From: Closterium sp. Naga37s-1
Lineage: Eukaryota > Streptophyta > Zygnematophyceae > Desmidiales > Closteriaceae
Length of the DNA stretch: 64,000 nucleotides
Assembly: GCA_947471745.1 (NCBI GenBank)
Contig: CANJKZ010000548.1
Coordinates: 308,001-372,000, forward strand
Reading direction: 5' to 3'
The position numbers were made by a program, and so were the translations under genes. The notes below the pieces were generated by a model. That model did not search any database. It was not told the origin of the DNA and worked only from the letters and a program-made list of their open reading frames with translations. This document shows, in pieces, positions 30,227 through 41,755 of the stretch (within the stretch, counting starts at the first letter, position 1; each line of letters opens with the position of its first letter).

Positions 30227-30605
30227 CCCCGCCCTACAGCAGCTGCCGTGGAGCCCCCTGCAGCAGTCGCGGCCCCGCCCTGCAGCAGCTGCCGCGGAGC
30301 CCCTTGCCACTGTCGCGGCCCCGCCCTGCAGCAGCTGCCGCGGAGCCCCCTGCAGCAGTCGCGGCCCCGCCCTGCAGCAGCTGCCGCGGAGCCCCCTACC
30401 GCTATCGCGGCCCCGCCCTGCAGCAGCTGCCGCGGAGCCCCCTGCCTCAGTCGCGGCCCCGCCCTGCAGCAGCTGCCGCGGAGCCCCCTGCCGCAGTCAC
30501 GGCCCCGCCCTGTAGCAGCTGCCGCAGAGCCCCCTGCCACAGTCGCGGCCCCGCCCTGCAGCAGCTGCCGCTGAGCCCCCACCCTGCCGCCGTCACGGCC
30601 CCGCC
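30227..30605 (+). repeat. 46-bp minisatellite in the leader of copia F
   Basis: The core TGCAGCAGCTGCCGCGG recurs at exactly 46-bp intervals (30281, 30327, 30373, 30419, 30465, 30511, 30557). Units also carry GTCGCGGCCCCGCCC. CAGCAGCTGC is self-complementary in part. Confidence 0.92.
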
Positions 30606-30964
30606 CTGCCGCTGTCGCGGCCCCGCCCTGCAGCTGTCGCGGCCCCGCCGTCGCCGCCGTCGGCCCTTCCCGCCACTGGTGAGCACCTGCCCTACCCGCG
30701 CTTCCCGCGTGCCTGGCTTACTAGCGCGCTGCCGCGCCGGCCGGCCTGCCTGCCTGCCGCGCCTGCCTGCCAGCCGAGCCGCGCCGCCTAGCTGAGCCGC
30801 GCTGCTCGGCCGCGTCGACCCGCCCCGCCGAGCCGCGTCGTGCTGCCGAGCTGTGCAGCCCTGCTCTACTAAGCCGCACTGCCCTGCCCGCACTGCTACT
30901 GCTGCTGCTGCTGCTGTTCTTGCTGTTACCGCTGCTACTACTGCTACTACTGCTACTGCTGCAA

Positions 30965-31320
30965 CTGGCGGTGGCCAGATGCAGCTCCAGCGACGTCCGC
31001 GTGAGTCCCTCACGCCCCAGCAGCTTCGTGAGTGGTACACTAGTTGGGGTTGTCGGGGTGGCCGTGGTGGGAGTCGCCCTGGAGCGGGTCGTTCGGGAGC
31101 TTCTTGTAGTGGCCAGGTGCAGCTGCAGCGGCGTCCGCTGTTAACAGGAATGGAATGTTGGCCCCGCCCTCGCTTGGGCAACGCCGACGACTTGGTCGGA
31201 TGTACGGGACTAGCAGCCGACCGTTCACAGTGGGAGCGCTGCTCGACAGGCTTCGTCGAGCTGCAGGGGACCGCTGTGGTGTTGCTGTCGACCAGGGAGC
31301 TCGACAGCTGCAACTGACTG
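30965..31320 (+). pseudogene. first partial gag fragment of copia F
   Basis: The frame includes LTPQQLREWYTS, the motif that follows the glycine tract in copy A (LSPQQLREWYTA), then a Gly/Arg stretch ending in LQRRPL. The frame then enters unrelated GTCGAC-rich sequence and stops at 31317. The segment 31018-31138 recurs at 32351-32471. Confidence 0.7.
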
Positions 31321-32350
31321 GTCTGGGCGACGGGTGGGACGTCGACCAGGACCTACAGCTCGAACGGGAGGTCTCCGGAGCATCCCGTCGACCTGCCGTT
31401 CGACCGGGAGGTCTCCGGAGCATACCGTCGACCTGCCGTTCGACCGAGAGGTCTCCAGAGCATCCCGTCGACCTGCCGTTCGACCGGGAGGTCTCCGGAG
31501 CATCCCGTCGATCTGCCGTTCGACCGGGAGGTCTCTGGAGCATCCCGTCGACCTACAGTTCGACCGGGAGGTCGACGGAGCAGTCCGTCGACCTGACAAG
31601 TGAGCAGCGGTCGACGAGGGGAGCTCGGCGACAACCGCTGACGGTTCTGGTCGACGGAAGGGGTCCGTCGACCAGAGGGTAGCTCGACGGGAGTTGTGGT
31701 CGACCAGAGGGACCTGGGGGTCGACCAGAAGCAGTGGTGGTCGACCGAATGCACCTGGTGGTCGTCCGGGTCGACCGGGTAACCTGCTCGACGAGTTCTG
31801 CGGAGGCACGCGAACGTCGTCGAGGTCGCGATGGCGAAGGCGACTGTGGGCTGGTATCCCGAAGTCGATGTGGCTCGTCAGGCGCAGACAACAGCCGACG
31901 GATGCCCAACGAGGCAAGTCGGACCAATTGTCTGCGCGCACCTGCGAGCGTGCGCACTGCTGTGTTCTACGGGGCAACGCTCGACAGCCGCTCCGCTGCA
32001 GCGTTGGCACGCCGTCGACCTGCTCTGTTGGCAGGTCGCCTTTCCGCAGTGCTGGCGCGGCCCCTCTATGCAACGCTGGCAGGCAGTCGACCGAGCTGTG
32101 CTGGCGGTCGACTAGGCTAGCTGTAGGGTTGCTAGGTGCCTGATGTAGTCATTCTGTCATTGCTTGTTCAATCATTCTGTAATTCCAACTTTGCTAGTGG
32201 AAACTCTTGCCAATCTCTCCCGTGAATGTGCAAGCACTAAGGAACCAAGCAAAGCTACGATCACCTCTAGTAGTTCGTGCCAACCCCCGTAGTCTAGCTC
32301 ACTACCGTTGTAGAGTGTCTCTCCGCATCCGCGCGAGATCCTTTCACCAC
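31140..32350 (+). other. GTCGAC-dense insert in copia F
   Basis: About 1.2 kb between two copies of a 120-bp gag segment. About 18 GTCGAC hexamers occur between 31289 and 32112, where about 0.2 would be expected by chance. After 32115 the composition changes to AT-richer text (CATTCTGTCATTGCTTG..). No protein family is recognisable, and open frames here follow from the repeats. Confidence 0.7.
31341..31580 (+). repeat. 40-bp tandem repeat with GTCGAC
   Basis: Six units with an exact 40-bp period: each contains CGACCGGGAGGTCTCCGGAG and CATCCCGTCGACCTGCCGTT. Unit ends fall at 31380, 31420, 31460, 31500, 31540 and 31580. Confidence 0.93.
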
Positions 32351-35300
32351 AGTAGCTTCGTGAGTGGTACGCTAGTTGGGGTTGTAGGGGTGGCCGTGGT
32401 GGGAGTCGCCCTGGCGCGGGTCGTTCGGGAGCTTCTTGTAGTGACCAGGTGCAGCTGCAGCGGCGTCCGCGCGACCCATTCGCCCCAGCATCTTCGTGAG
32501 TGGTACGCTCAGAGTAGAGGGTCACGGAGTACTGCTCGCTGCCCGTACGTCATTCGCACTGGTGCTCAGGCTGGTCAGCCTTGCGGGACGGTTGGTGACA
32601 CAGAGTCCCGCTGCTTCTCCTCTCTGAGCGACGCCTGGCGTACAGATTTTGGCGACGACGCTGAGCTCCCCTCCTGGCTGGAGCTGCTTAGGCGGAGGGT
32701 AGATATCTTTGCTCTTGACTATGATGCTATCCTCACTGCCATGTATGCATTGCCTACTAGTGCTGAGGGTGCCTGTTACCTGTGTGTGCCGCCTGACCCA
32801 GGTATAGAGTCTGCTGCTCTAGGTGCTGGTGAGGCTGCTGCTCTAGGTGCTGGCGTGTCTCCTACTCCAAGTGCTGGTGAGGCTGCTGCTCTAGGCGCTA
32901 GTGAGTCCACTGCTCCAGGTGCTAGTGAGTCTGCTCTCTCTGGTACTGCGCCTGCTGCGGCCTTGCACAATTTCACCCTTGACTCGGGTGCTTCCCGCTC
33001 CTTCTTTCGCGACTGCACCACACTCTCGCCGCTCAGTCGGCCAATGGCAGTCTCTCTGGCTGACCCCTCTGGGGGTCCGGTCCTTGCACACTCCTCCACG
33101 GTTCTGCCGTGTCCGGCGGTCCCGTCTGGCTCTCTGTCTGGCCTCCACCTCCCCTCGTTCTCCACGAACTTGGTGAGTGGAGCCGACCTTGAGGACGCGT
33201 GGGTTTACCAGTTCACTCCTGGAGGTCAGCGGGTGACCCACTGTTCGTGTACTCGGACGGGCCGGCACCTGGCCACGTTCACTCGTCAGCCTGGGTCGAG
33301 CCTGTACACCCTGACTACCGTGTCTCCTCCGGTTGCTGAGTCTGGTCAGGTAGCCGCGTCGGGTCAGGTGTTTGCTGCAGCGTCCCGGTCTGGTCCTGAG
33401 TCTGCCCCCTGCTCGTGTCGCCTCCTGTCTCACCAGACTCTCCTCTGGCACCACCGCCTTGGTCACCCCTCCCTGCCTCGTCTCCGAGGCATGGCCTCCC
33501 GTGTCCTTGTCACTGGTCTTCCCCGGTCCCTCCCTCCCCTCCCCCTGGGACCTGCCCCTACCTGCGTTCCTTGCGTCGAGGGTCGGCAGCGCGCCGCCCC
33601 TCACTCCTCAGAGTTTCCTCCCACGGAGGCTCCCTTGCAGGCTCTTCACATGGACGTGTGGGGCCCATCCCGCGTCCGTGGACAGGGTCACGAGCGCTAC
33701 TTTCTGCTGGTCGTTGACGACTACTCGCGTTACACCACAGTCTTCCCCTTGCGCCGCAAGGGTGAGGTCACTGAGGTGCTGATCGACTGGATCTGCGCTG
33801 CCCGTCGTCAGCTCCGCGAGAGTTTCGGCTCGGACCTTCCTGTACTGCATCTGCACTCCGATAGAGGTGGAAAGTTTTCCTCCGACCTACTGCAGGCCTT
33901 CTATCGTGCGGAGGGCATCCGCTAGACGTTCACGCTTCCGGCCTCTCCACAGCAAAATGGGATTGTTGAGCGCCGCATTGGCATGGTCATGGACGTCGCT
34001 CGTACGTCCATGATCCATGCGGCTGCTCCCCATTTTCTGTGGCCGTTCGCGGTTCAGTACGCGGCGCATCAGATCAGCCTCCAGCCTCGGGTCTCCATGC
34101 TGGAGACCACACCTACTCTGCGGTGGACGGGGAAGGTTGGCGATGCGTCTGCGTTCCGTGTCTGGGGATCTCGAGCTTTCATCCGCGACTTGTCTGCGGA
34201 CAAGCTGTCCTCCCGTGCTGTTCCCTGCGTCTTCCTTGGCTTCCCCCTTGACGCGCCTGGTTGGCAGTTTTACCACCCCACCTCGCGTCGTGTTCTGTCC
34301 TCTCAGGACGTCGCGTTTGACGAGTCGGTTCCTTACTACCGTCTCTTCCCCTACCGCACTGCCCCCCTCCCCCCCTCGCCACTCTTCCTTGCGCCAGGTC
34401 CCCCCCGGTAGACCCCCTCCCCCCTCAGGGTCCTGCCCCCTCAGGTGTGTCCCAGGTAGACGCAGTCGAGCCTGTCGAGGTAGCTGTTGACTCTGGTGCT
34501 GCTAGGGGTGCTGAGCCTGCGGGAGTCGGGTCTGGGGGTGCTCAGCCTGGGGGTGCGGAGCCTGCGGGTGCTGAGCCTGGGGCTGCTGGATCTGGGGGTG
34601 CTGAGACTGGGGGTGCTGAGCCTGGGGTTGCTGAGTCTGGGGGTGCGGAGCCTGAGGGTGCTGAGCCTGCGCGTGTGGAGTCTGGAGGTGCTGAGCCTGG
34701 CGGTCCTTCGGGTGCTTCGTCCCGTCGGGAGCCACTCTCTCCACAGCAGCTGCGCTAGTGGTTTGCTCGGCGCTGGAGCCGTGCTGCTGGAGCTGGTGGG
34801 GGTTCTGGAGCCACGGGTCCCGGAGGTGCTCGTACTGGAGGTACTGGAGCTGCAAGGCCTGGTGGTGCTGCTGAGCTGGAGCTGCTGGCGGTGCTGGAGC
34901 TGGCGGTGCTGCTGGAGCAGGAACTGCTGAAGGTACTGGAGCTGGAGCTGCTGGAGCTGCTGGGTCTTCTGGTGGTCCTACTGGAGCTGGAGCTGCTGGA
35001 GGTTCTGGAGCTGGAGGTGCTGCTGGAGCCGGTGCTCCTGTGGGTGCTGGATTTGGCGCTACTGGAGCAGCTGGAGGTGCTGCTGGAGCTGGTGGTGCTG
35101 CTGGAGTTGGACCTCCCGCTGGGGGTGCTGGTGCTATCCCTGCTGGTTCTGGAGGCGCTGCGCGGCCGCGGCCGTACTACGTTGTGCTCCTTCGGCAGGT
35201 TCTTGGTCTTCCGCCTTCTACTGGTCCTGCTCCTTCCTTTGAGTGTCCACCGCCTATCCAGTCGCAGTCACAGTTGCAGCCCGCCTCCCCACTGCCTGCT

Positions 35301-37426
35301 CCTTCTCCTTACACTGGTCCGACCGGAGGTCTTGCTGAGCGTCGTGAGCCTGCGTCTCGTCCTGCGTCGCCTGTTCGTGCTGCTAGCACTAGTCGTCGTG
35401 GTTCGCGTCAGCGTCCTCCTCCTGTCCCTGGCACGCACCGGATGGCTCTGCGCCCTTGCGCTGCTCCGCAGTGTGTCCCTCTACTGTCTCCTCCTGCGTC
35501 CTCTCTTCCTGCCCTTTCTGACCCGGAGTCTGACTCCCTTCGTGCTGTTAGTCCTACTGCCACGCGTCTCCTAGCCACTGTTGTCACTGACCCTTCCTTT
35601 GAGTCCACTGCTGCGTCTGCCTTAGTTGCTGAGCTTGTCGACTTTGCTGCCCACTGTCGTCTAGACTACGCCGCGAGTCTTGTTGCTGAGTCTGAGTCTG
35701 TCTGTCCTCCGTCCGTCGGGGGTGAGTGTGCTCTTGGCACGGACGTCCTTGAGGACAGGCAGGAGGAGTTCCAGTGTTTTGCAGCTGCTGTACCTCATCT
35801 CGTGTCCATGCTGCTTGCACCTGAGGGAGACCCGGATGCACCAGACATCCCGATCCCGCGCTCTTACGCAGAGGCGATAGAGGGTCCCTACTCCTCTCAG
35901 TGGCAGTCAGCCATGGACGCAGAGATGGCATCCTGGAAGTCCACACGCACCTACGTCGACGAGGTTCCCCCTCTTGGGGCGAACATCGTCAGTGGCATGT
36001 GGATTTTCAGGGTGAAGCGGCCGCTGAGTTCTCCGCCTGTCTTCAAGGCGCGTTACGTTGCTCGAACCTTCAATCAGCGACAGGGAGTTGACTTCTTTTA
36101 GACCTTCTCCCCTACCCCGAAGATGACCACTCTTCGGGTTCTACTGCACGTCGCTGCTCAGCGTGACTACGAGCTTCACTCTCTTGACTTCAGCACTGCT
36201 TTCCTACAGGGCAGCCTGTACGAGGAGATCTGGTTGCGCCGCCCACATGGCTTCACTGGGTCGTTTCCTCCTGGTACCCAGTGGAGCCTCCGGCGGCCAG
36301 TCTACGGTCTCCGCCAGGCGCCCCGTCAGTGGCATGACACACTGAGGACTACGCTTGCGGCTCTTGGGTTTGCTCCTTTTACTGCTGACCCATCCCTGTT
36401 TCTCCGCACCGACACTATTCTGCCGCCGTTCTACATCCTCGTGTACGTCAACGACTTGGTTTTTGCTACTTCTGACACTGCTGGACTGGCCCACGTGAAG
36501 TCGGAGCTGCAGAAGAGACACACGTGCACAGACATGGGTGAGCTGCGCAGCTATCTTGGCTTGCAGATCACCCGGGACAGAGCACGGTGCACCATTACCT
36601 TGACTCAGTCACACATGGTGCAGCAGGTCCTTCAACGCTTCAACTTCACGTACTCCTCGCCTCAGGCCACTCCTCTGTCTACTCGCCGCTCGCTCTCAGC
36701 TCTGCCTTCGGATGAGTCCGTAGAGCCGAGTGGCCCGTACCCAGAGCTTGTTGGCTGCCTCATGTACCTGATGACCTGCACTCGACCTGACTTGGCATAC
36801 CCTCTTAGCATCTTGGCTAGCTATGTTGCTCCTGGGAGACACCGACCAGAGCACATGGCTGCAGCTAAGAGGGTGTTGCGCTACCTGTGCAGTACGTCGG
36901 GCATGGGGCTCGTGCTTGGAGGACGGGCTCGAGTTGTCTCACTGGTCACGCAGACGCTTCTTGGGTTGACGACTTGGCTACGCAGCGGTCGTCACAGGGT
37001 TACATCTTCAGCCTTGGTTCTGGCTCTATTTCGTGGCGGTCTACCCGCTCGTCCTCTGTTCTCAGCTCCAGTTGTGAGGCTGAGATCTACGCTGGGGCCA
37101 TCGCTGCACAGGAGTTACGCTGGCTCACCTACCTGTTGACCGACTTGGGAGAGGCGCCTCGTTCTCCTCCAGTTCTGTACGTCGACAACAAGGCCATGCT
37201 GGCCTTGTGTCAGGAGCACAGACTGGAGCACAGAACGAGGCACATTGCTCTGCCCTACTTCCTTGCTCGAGAGTTGCAGCAGCGTGGTCAGCTTCGTCTT
37301 GCTTACGTGGCCTCTCGGGCCATCACTGCTGATATCTTTACCAAGGCACTTCAGCCTTGTGATCATCAGCGTTTCTGTACTATGCTAGGTCTTGTGCCTA
37401 CCGGGCCTCACTTGGTTACCTCTTGA
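32351..37426 (+). pseudogene. copia F gag tail-protease-integrase-RT-RNase H
   Basis: Frame 2 runs from a second LREWYAQ motif through an altered Cys cluster (C-x13-C..C, His absent), protease LDSGAS (about 32977), integrase zinc module (HHRLGH..CVPC) and core (VVDDYSRY, HSDRGGKF with E changed to K) to a TAG at 33923-33925. After it the same frame continues (NGIVERR, so the catalytic Glu context persists) to a deletion-caused stop at 34411. The GGAEP-type linker (34447-34758) ends in LR-stop-WF. RT resumes at about 35040, has TAG at 36099-36101, and shows YVND instead of YVDD at about 36447, a catalytic-site change. A frameshift near 36930 splits RNase H, which ends at 37426. Confidence 0.87.
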
Positions 37427-37644
37427 CTTTGCTTGTATTGTGATCTATATATACCTGCACCTTTAGCTTACCCTTGCTAGGTTGAGATCACTGTCTTGCT
37501 TGTTCAACTTGATTTATAATCCTGCATGTGAACTGGCCTTCTAGCCTTGAACTTGTGCTCAGAATATGTGGTGACGTTGTGATCCACCCTGAGCTTGACC
37601 TTGCCTTCTTCTCTTGCTTGTCCCCCACTTTGCTTATGGGGGTG
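37427..37644 (+). other. 3' untranslated region of copia F
   Basis: Carries the family block CATGTGAACTGGCCTT, GTGATCCACCCTGAGCTTG and the CCCCCACTTTGCTTATGGGGG hairpin. Nothing else is seen. Confidence 0.8.
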
Positions 37645-37653
37645 TGTCAGAAC

Positions 37654-37778
37654 TGTGAAATAATGAGGAATGAATGAACTAGGAAAGTGCGTGATACAAA
37701 TATGAAACCCTAGAAACCTGTACCCCTTAGTATCTACCCAACTAGAGCCTACAAACACTGTGTCATATATGTCTGACA
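37654..37778 (-). repeat. 3' LTR of copia G
   Basis: 125 bp. On minus it begins TGTCAGACATATATG and ends ATTATTTCACA. The polypurine hairpin CCCCCACTTTGCCTATGGGGG lies at its inner edge. Confidence 0.85.
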
Positions 37779-37970
37779 CACCCCCATAGGCAAAGTGGGG
37801 GAGAACTAGGGGTCACAAGACCAGTCAAGCAAAGCAAGCTCAGGGTGGATCACAATGTCACCACACAGTCCGAGCACCAATTCAAGGCCACAAGGTCAAT
37901 TTACATGCAGGATTATATATAAAGGTAAACAAGCAAGTGCAGGTATAGACAGATCACAGTACAAGCAAGG

Positions 37971-40900
37971 TCAAGAAGTGAGCAAGTGAGGCCAAGTAGG
38001 CACAAGACCTAGCATCGTACAAAAGCGCTGATGATCACAAGGCTGAAGTGCCTTGGTAAAGACATCAGCAGTGTTGGCCCGAGAGGCCACGTAAGCAAGG
38101 CGCAGCTGACCACGCTGCTGCAGCTCACGAGCAAGGAAGTAGCGAAGAGCAATGTGCTTCGTTCTGTGCTCCAGTCTGTGCTCTCGACACAAGGCCAGCA
38201 TGGCCTTGTTGTCTACGTACAGAGCTGGAGGAGAACGAGGCGGCTCTCCTAGGTCGGTCAGCAGGTAGGTGAGCCAGCGTAACTCCTGTGCAGCCATGGC
38301 CCCTGCGTAGATCTCAGCCTCACAACTGGAGCCGAGAACAGAAGACGAGCGGGTAGGCCGCCACGAAACAGAGCCGGAACCAAGGCTGAAGGTGTAACCC
38401 TGTGACGACCGCTGCGTAGCCTGGTCGTCCGCCCAAGAAGCGTCTGCGTGACCAGTGAGGACCACTGAACGCCGCCCTCCAAGCACGAGCCCCATGCCCG
38501 ACGTACTGCACAAGTAGCGCAACACCCTCTTCGCTGCAGCCATGTGCTCTGGTCTGTGTCTCCCAGGAGCAACATAGCGTGCCAAGATGCTAAGAGGGTA
38601 TCCAAGGTCAGGTCGAGTGCAGGTCATCAGGTACATGAGGCAGCCAACAAGCTCTGGGTACGGGCCACTCGGCTCTATGGACTCATCCGAAGGCAGAGCT
38701 GAGAGCGAGTGGCGAGTAGACAGAGGAGTGGCCTGAGGCGAGGAGTACGTGAAGTCGAAGCGCTGAAGGACCTGCTGCACCATGTGTGACTGAGTCAGGG
38801 TAATGGTGCGCTGTGCTCTGTCCCGGGTGATCTACAAGCCAAGGTAGCTGCGCAGTTCACCCAGCAAGCAGTGGACTCAAAGGAAGGGTCAGTGACAACA
38901 GTGGCCAGGAGACGCGTGACAGTAGGACTAGCAGCACGAAGGGAGTCAGACTCCGGGTCAGCAAGAGCAGGAAGAGAGGACTCTAGAGGAGACGGCAAAG
39001 GGACACGTAGTGGAGCAGTGGAAGGACGCAGTGCCATCTGGTGCGTGCCTGGGACCGCAGGAGGACGCTGACGCGGAACACGACGACTAGTGCGAGCAGC
39101 ACGAACAGGCGACGCAGGACGAGACGCAGGCTCACGACGCTTAGCAAGACCTCCAGTAGGACCAGTGTAGGGAGAAGGAGCAGGCAGTGGGGAGGCGGGC
39201 TGTAACTGTGACTCAGACTGGACACGCGGTGGACACTCTAAGGAAGGAGCAGGACCAGCAGAAGGCGGGAGACCAAGAACCTGCTCAAGGAGCGGAACGA
39301 AGTACGGTCGCGGCCGCGCAGCGCCTCCAGAACCAGCAGGTACATCACCAGCACCAGTAGCACCCCCAGCTCCAGCAGCGCCAACTCCAGCACCCTCAGA
39401 AGCACCAGCGCCAGCAGCACCTCCAGCGCCAACACCCCCAGCAGCTCCAGCGCCAGCAGAACCACCGGAAGACTCAACAGCCCCAGCACCAGCAGCTCCA
39501 GCAGCACTTACTCCAGCAGCACCGCCAGCTCCAGCACCGCCAGCAGCTCCAGCACAAGGAGCACCCCCAGGACCAGCAGCTCCAGTACCTCCAGTACGAG
39601 CACCTCCGGGACCCGTGGCACCAGTACCCTCAGCAGCAGTAGAACCTCCAGCTCCAGCAGCACCTCCAGCTCCAGCAGCACGACTCCAACGCCGAGCAAA
39701 CCACTCGCGCAGCTCCTGTGGAGAGGGTAGCTCCCGCCGGGACGAAGCACCCAAAGGACCTCCAGACCCAGTACCGCCAGACTCCACACGAGCAGGCCTA
39801 GCACCCTCAGGCTCCACACCCCCAGTCGCAGCACCCCCAGGCTCAGCACCCCCAGACGCAGCACCCCAAGGCTCAGCACCCCCAGACCCCACACCCGCAG
39901 GCTCAGCACCCTGAGCAGCACCAGAGTCAACAGCTACCTCGACAGGCTCGACTGCGTCTACCTGAGACACACCTGAGGGGGCAGGACCCTGAGGGGGAAG
40001 GGGGTCTACCGGGGGGGGACCTGGAGCGAGGAAGAGCGGCGGCGGGGGAAGGGGTGCAGTGCGGTAGGGGAAGAGACGGTAGTAAGGAACCGACTCGTCA
40101 AACGTGACGTCCTGGGAGGACAGAACACGGCGCGAGGCGGGGTGGTAAAACTGCCAACCAGGCGCGTCAGGGGGGGAGCCAAGGAAGACGCAGGGAACAG
40201 CACGGGGGGACAGCTTGTCCGAAGACAAGTCGCGGACAAAAGCCCGAGATCCCCAGACACGAAACGCAGACGCATCGCCAACCTTCCCCGTCCACCGCAG
40301 AGTAGGGGAGGTCTCTGGCAAGGAGACCCGGGGCTGAAGGTTGATCTGATGCGCCGCGTACTGAACCGCGAACGGCCACAGAAAATGGGGAGCAGCCGCA
40401 TGGATTATGGACGTACGAGCGACGTCCATGACCATGCCAATGCGGCGCTCAGCAATCCCATTTTGCTGTGGAGAGGCCGGAAGCGTGAACGTCTGGCGGA
40501 TGCCCCGTGCACGACAGAAGGCTCGCAGAAGGTCAGAGGAAAACTCTCCGCCTCTGTCGGAGTGCAGACGCAGAACAGGAAAGTCCGAGCCGAAACGCTC
40601 TCTGAGCTGGAGACGAGCTGCGCGGATCCAGTCGATCAACACCTCAGTGACCTCACCCTTGCTGCGCAAGGGGAAGACTGTGGTGTAACGCGAGTAGTCG
40701 TCAACTACCAGCAGGAAGTAACGCTCGTGACCATGTCCACGGACACGGGCGGGGCTCCACACGTCCAGGTGAAGAGTCTGCAGCGGAGCCTCTGTCGGAG
40801 GAAACTCGGAGGAGTGAGGAGCGGCACGCTGCCGCCCCTCGACGCAGGGAACGCAGGTAGGGGCAGGCCCCGGAGGAAGAGGAGGGAGGGACCGGGGGAG

Positions 40901-41643
40901 ACCAGAGAAGAGGCGGGGAGGGGTGACCAAGGCGATGGTGCCAGAGGAGAGTCTGGTGAGGCAGGAGACGACACGAGCAGGGGGCAGACTCAGGACCAGA
41001 CCTGGACGCTGCAGCAAACACCTGACCCGACGCAGCTACCTGACCAGATGCAGCAACCGGAGGAGACTCAGTAGTCAGTGTGTACAGGCTCGACCCCGGC
41101 TGACGGGTAAACGTGGCCAAGTGTCGGCCCGTCCGAGCACACGTGCAGTGGGTCACTCGCTGACTCGCAGGAGTGAACTGGTCAACCCCCCCATCCTGTA
41201 GATCAGCACCACTCACCATGTTCGTAGAGAACGAGGGGAGGTAAAGACCTGACAGGGTGCCAGAAGGGGCCGCCGGACACGGTAAGATAGTGGAGAAGTG
41301 GGCAAGGACAGGACCCCCAGAGGGGTCTGCCAAGGAGACTGCAACCGGCCGACTAAGCGGCGTGAGTGTGGTGCGGTCTCGAAAGAAGGAGCGGGAAGCA
41401 CCCGAGTCAAGGGTGAAGGTGTGCAAAGCCTGAGCCGACGTGGTACCTGAGAGAGCAGACTCACCAGCACCTGGGGCAGCAGACTCACCAGCATCTGGAG
41501 CAGCAGACGCACTAGCACCTAGAGCAGCAGCCTCACCAGCACCTAGAGCAGCAGCCTCAATGCCCGGGTCAGGCGGAACACACAGGTAACAGTCACCCTC
41601 ATCACTAGTAGACACAACATACATGGCAGCAAGAATAGCATCA
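37971..41643 (-). pseudogene. copia G protease-integrase-RNase H with RT deletion
   Basis: From the right: the gag tail YDAILAAMYVVS, protease LDSGAS (about 41420), and the integrase zinc region with a deletion of some 20 bases after LGHP that shifts the frame. A long open stretch (41017-38795) then holds the rest of integrase (HSDRGGEFSS, NGIAERR), the GGAEP/GGVEP linker, the Gly/Ala stretch and the lead-in to RT. At about 38860 the text jumps from DPSFESTA to GELRSYLGLQ, removing the RT core including YVDD (over 700 bases relative to A). RNase H (38783-37971) is intact in sequence: GHADASWADD, SSCEAEIYAGA, YVDNKAML. Confidence 0.87.
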
Positions 41644-41716
41644 TACCATTCCATGCACACACGCATGCACGCACACGGACAACAAGTCGAGTGCAAACCG
41701 TAGGCTTGCACCAACA
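41644..41716 (-). repeat. truncated 3' LTR of copia H
   Basis: Matches the start of the 5' LTR (TGTTGGTGCAA.. to ..GGAATGGTAT on minus) with about six differences, then ends abruptly against copia G gag sequence. Confidence 0.8.
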
Positions 41717-41755
41717 AACTCCCCCTCGGATTGTTGGCCTTAGGATCTTGCTCTC

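Larger units (their letters stand above)
29506..37653 (+). mobile_element. degenerate Ty1-copia element F
   Basis: The 5' LTR is 29506-29626 and the primer site 29627-29638. The element carries a long composite leader (about 29690-32340), protease to RNase H in several frames, and only the first nine bases of a 3' LTR (TGTCAGAAC, 37645-37653), where copia G has inserted. The gag capsid-like part is absent. The expected distal target duplication GAAAA cannot be seen because the right side is lost. Confidence 0.88.
37654..41643 (-). mobile_element. 5'-truncated Ty1-copia element G (minus)
   Basis: The 3' LTR is at 37654-37778 on the left. The body reads leftward from gag tail to RNase H and is cut at about 41643 by the 3' LTR remnant of H. 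The 5' LTR, leader and most of gag are missing. It inserted into the 3' LTR of F next to AGAAC (37649-37653). Confidence 0.87.

Noticed and set aside
31155..32073. Overlapping Arg/Ser-rich frames in the GTCGAC region
   Set aside because: They arise from the 40-bp repeat, whose period is not a multiple of three, so all frames stay open. No domain is visible.
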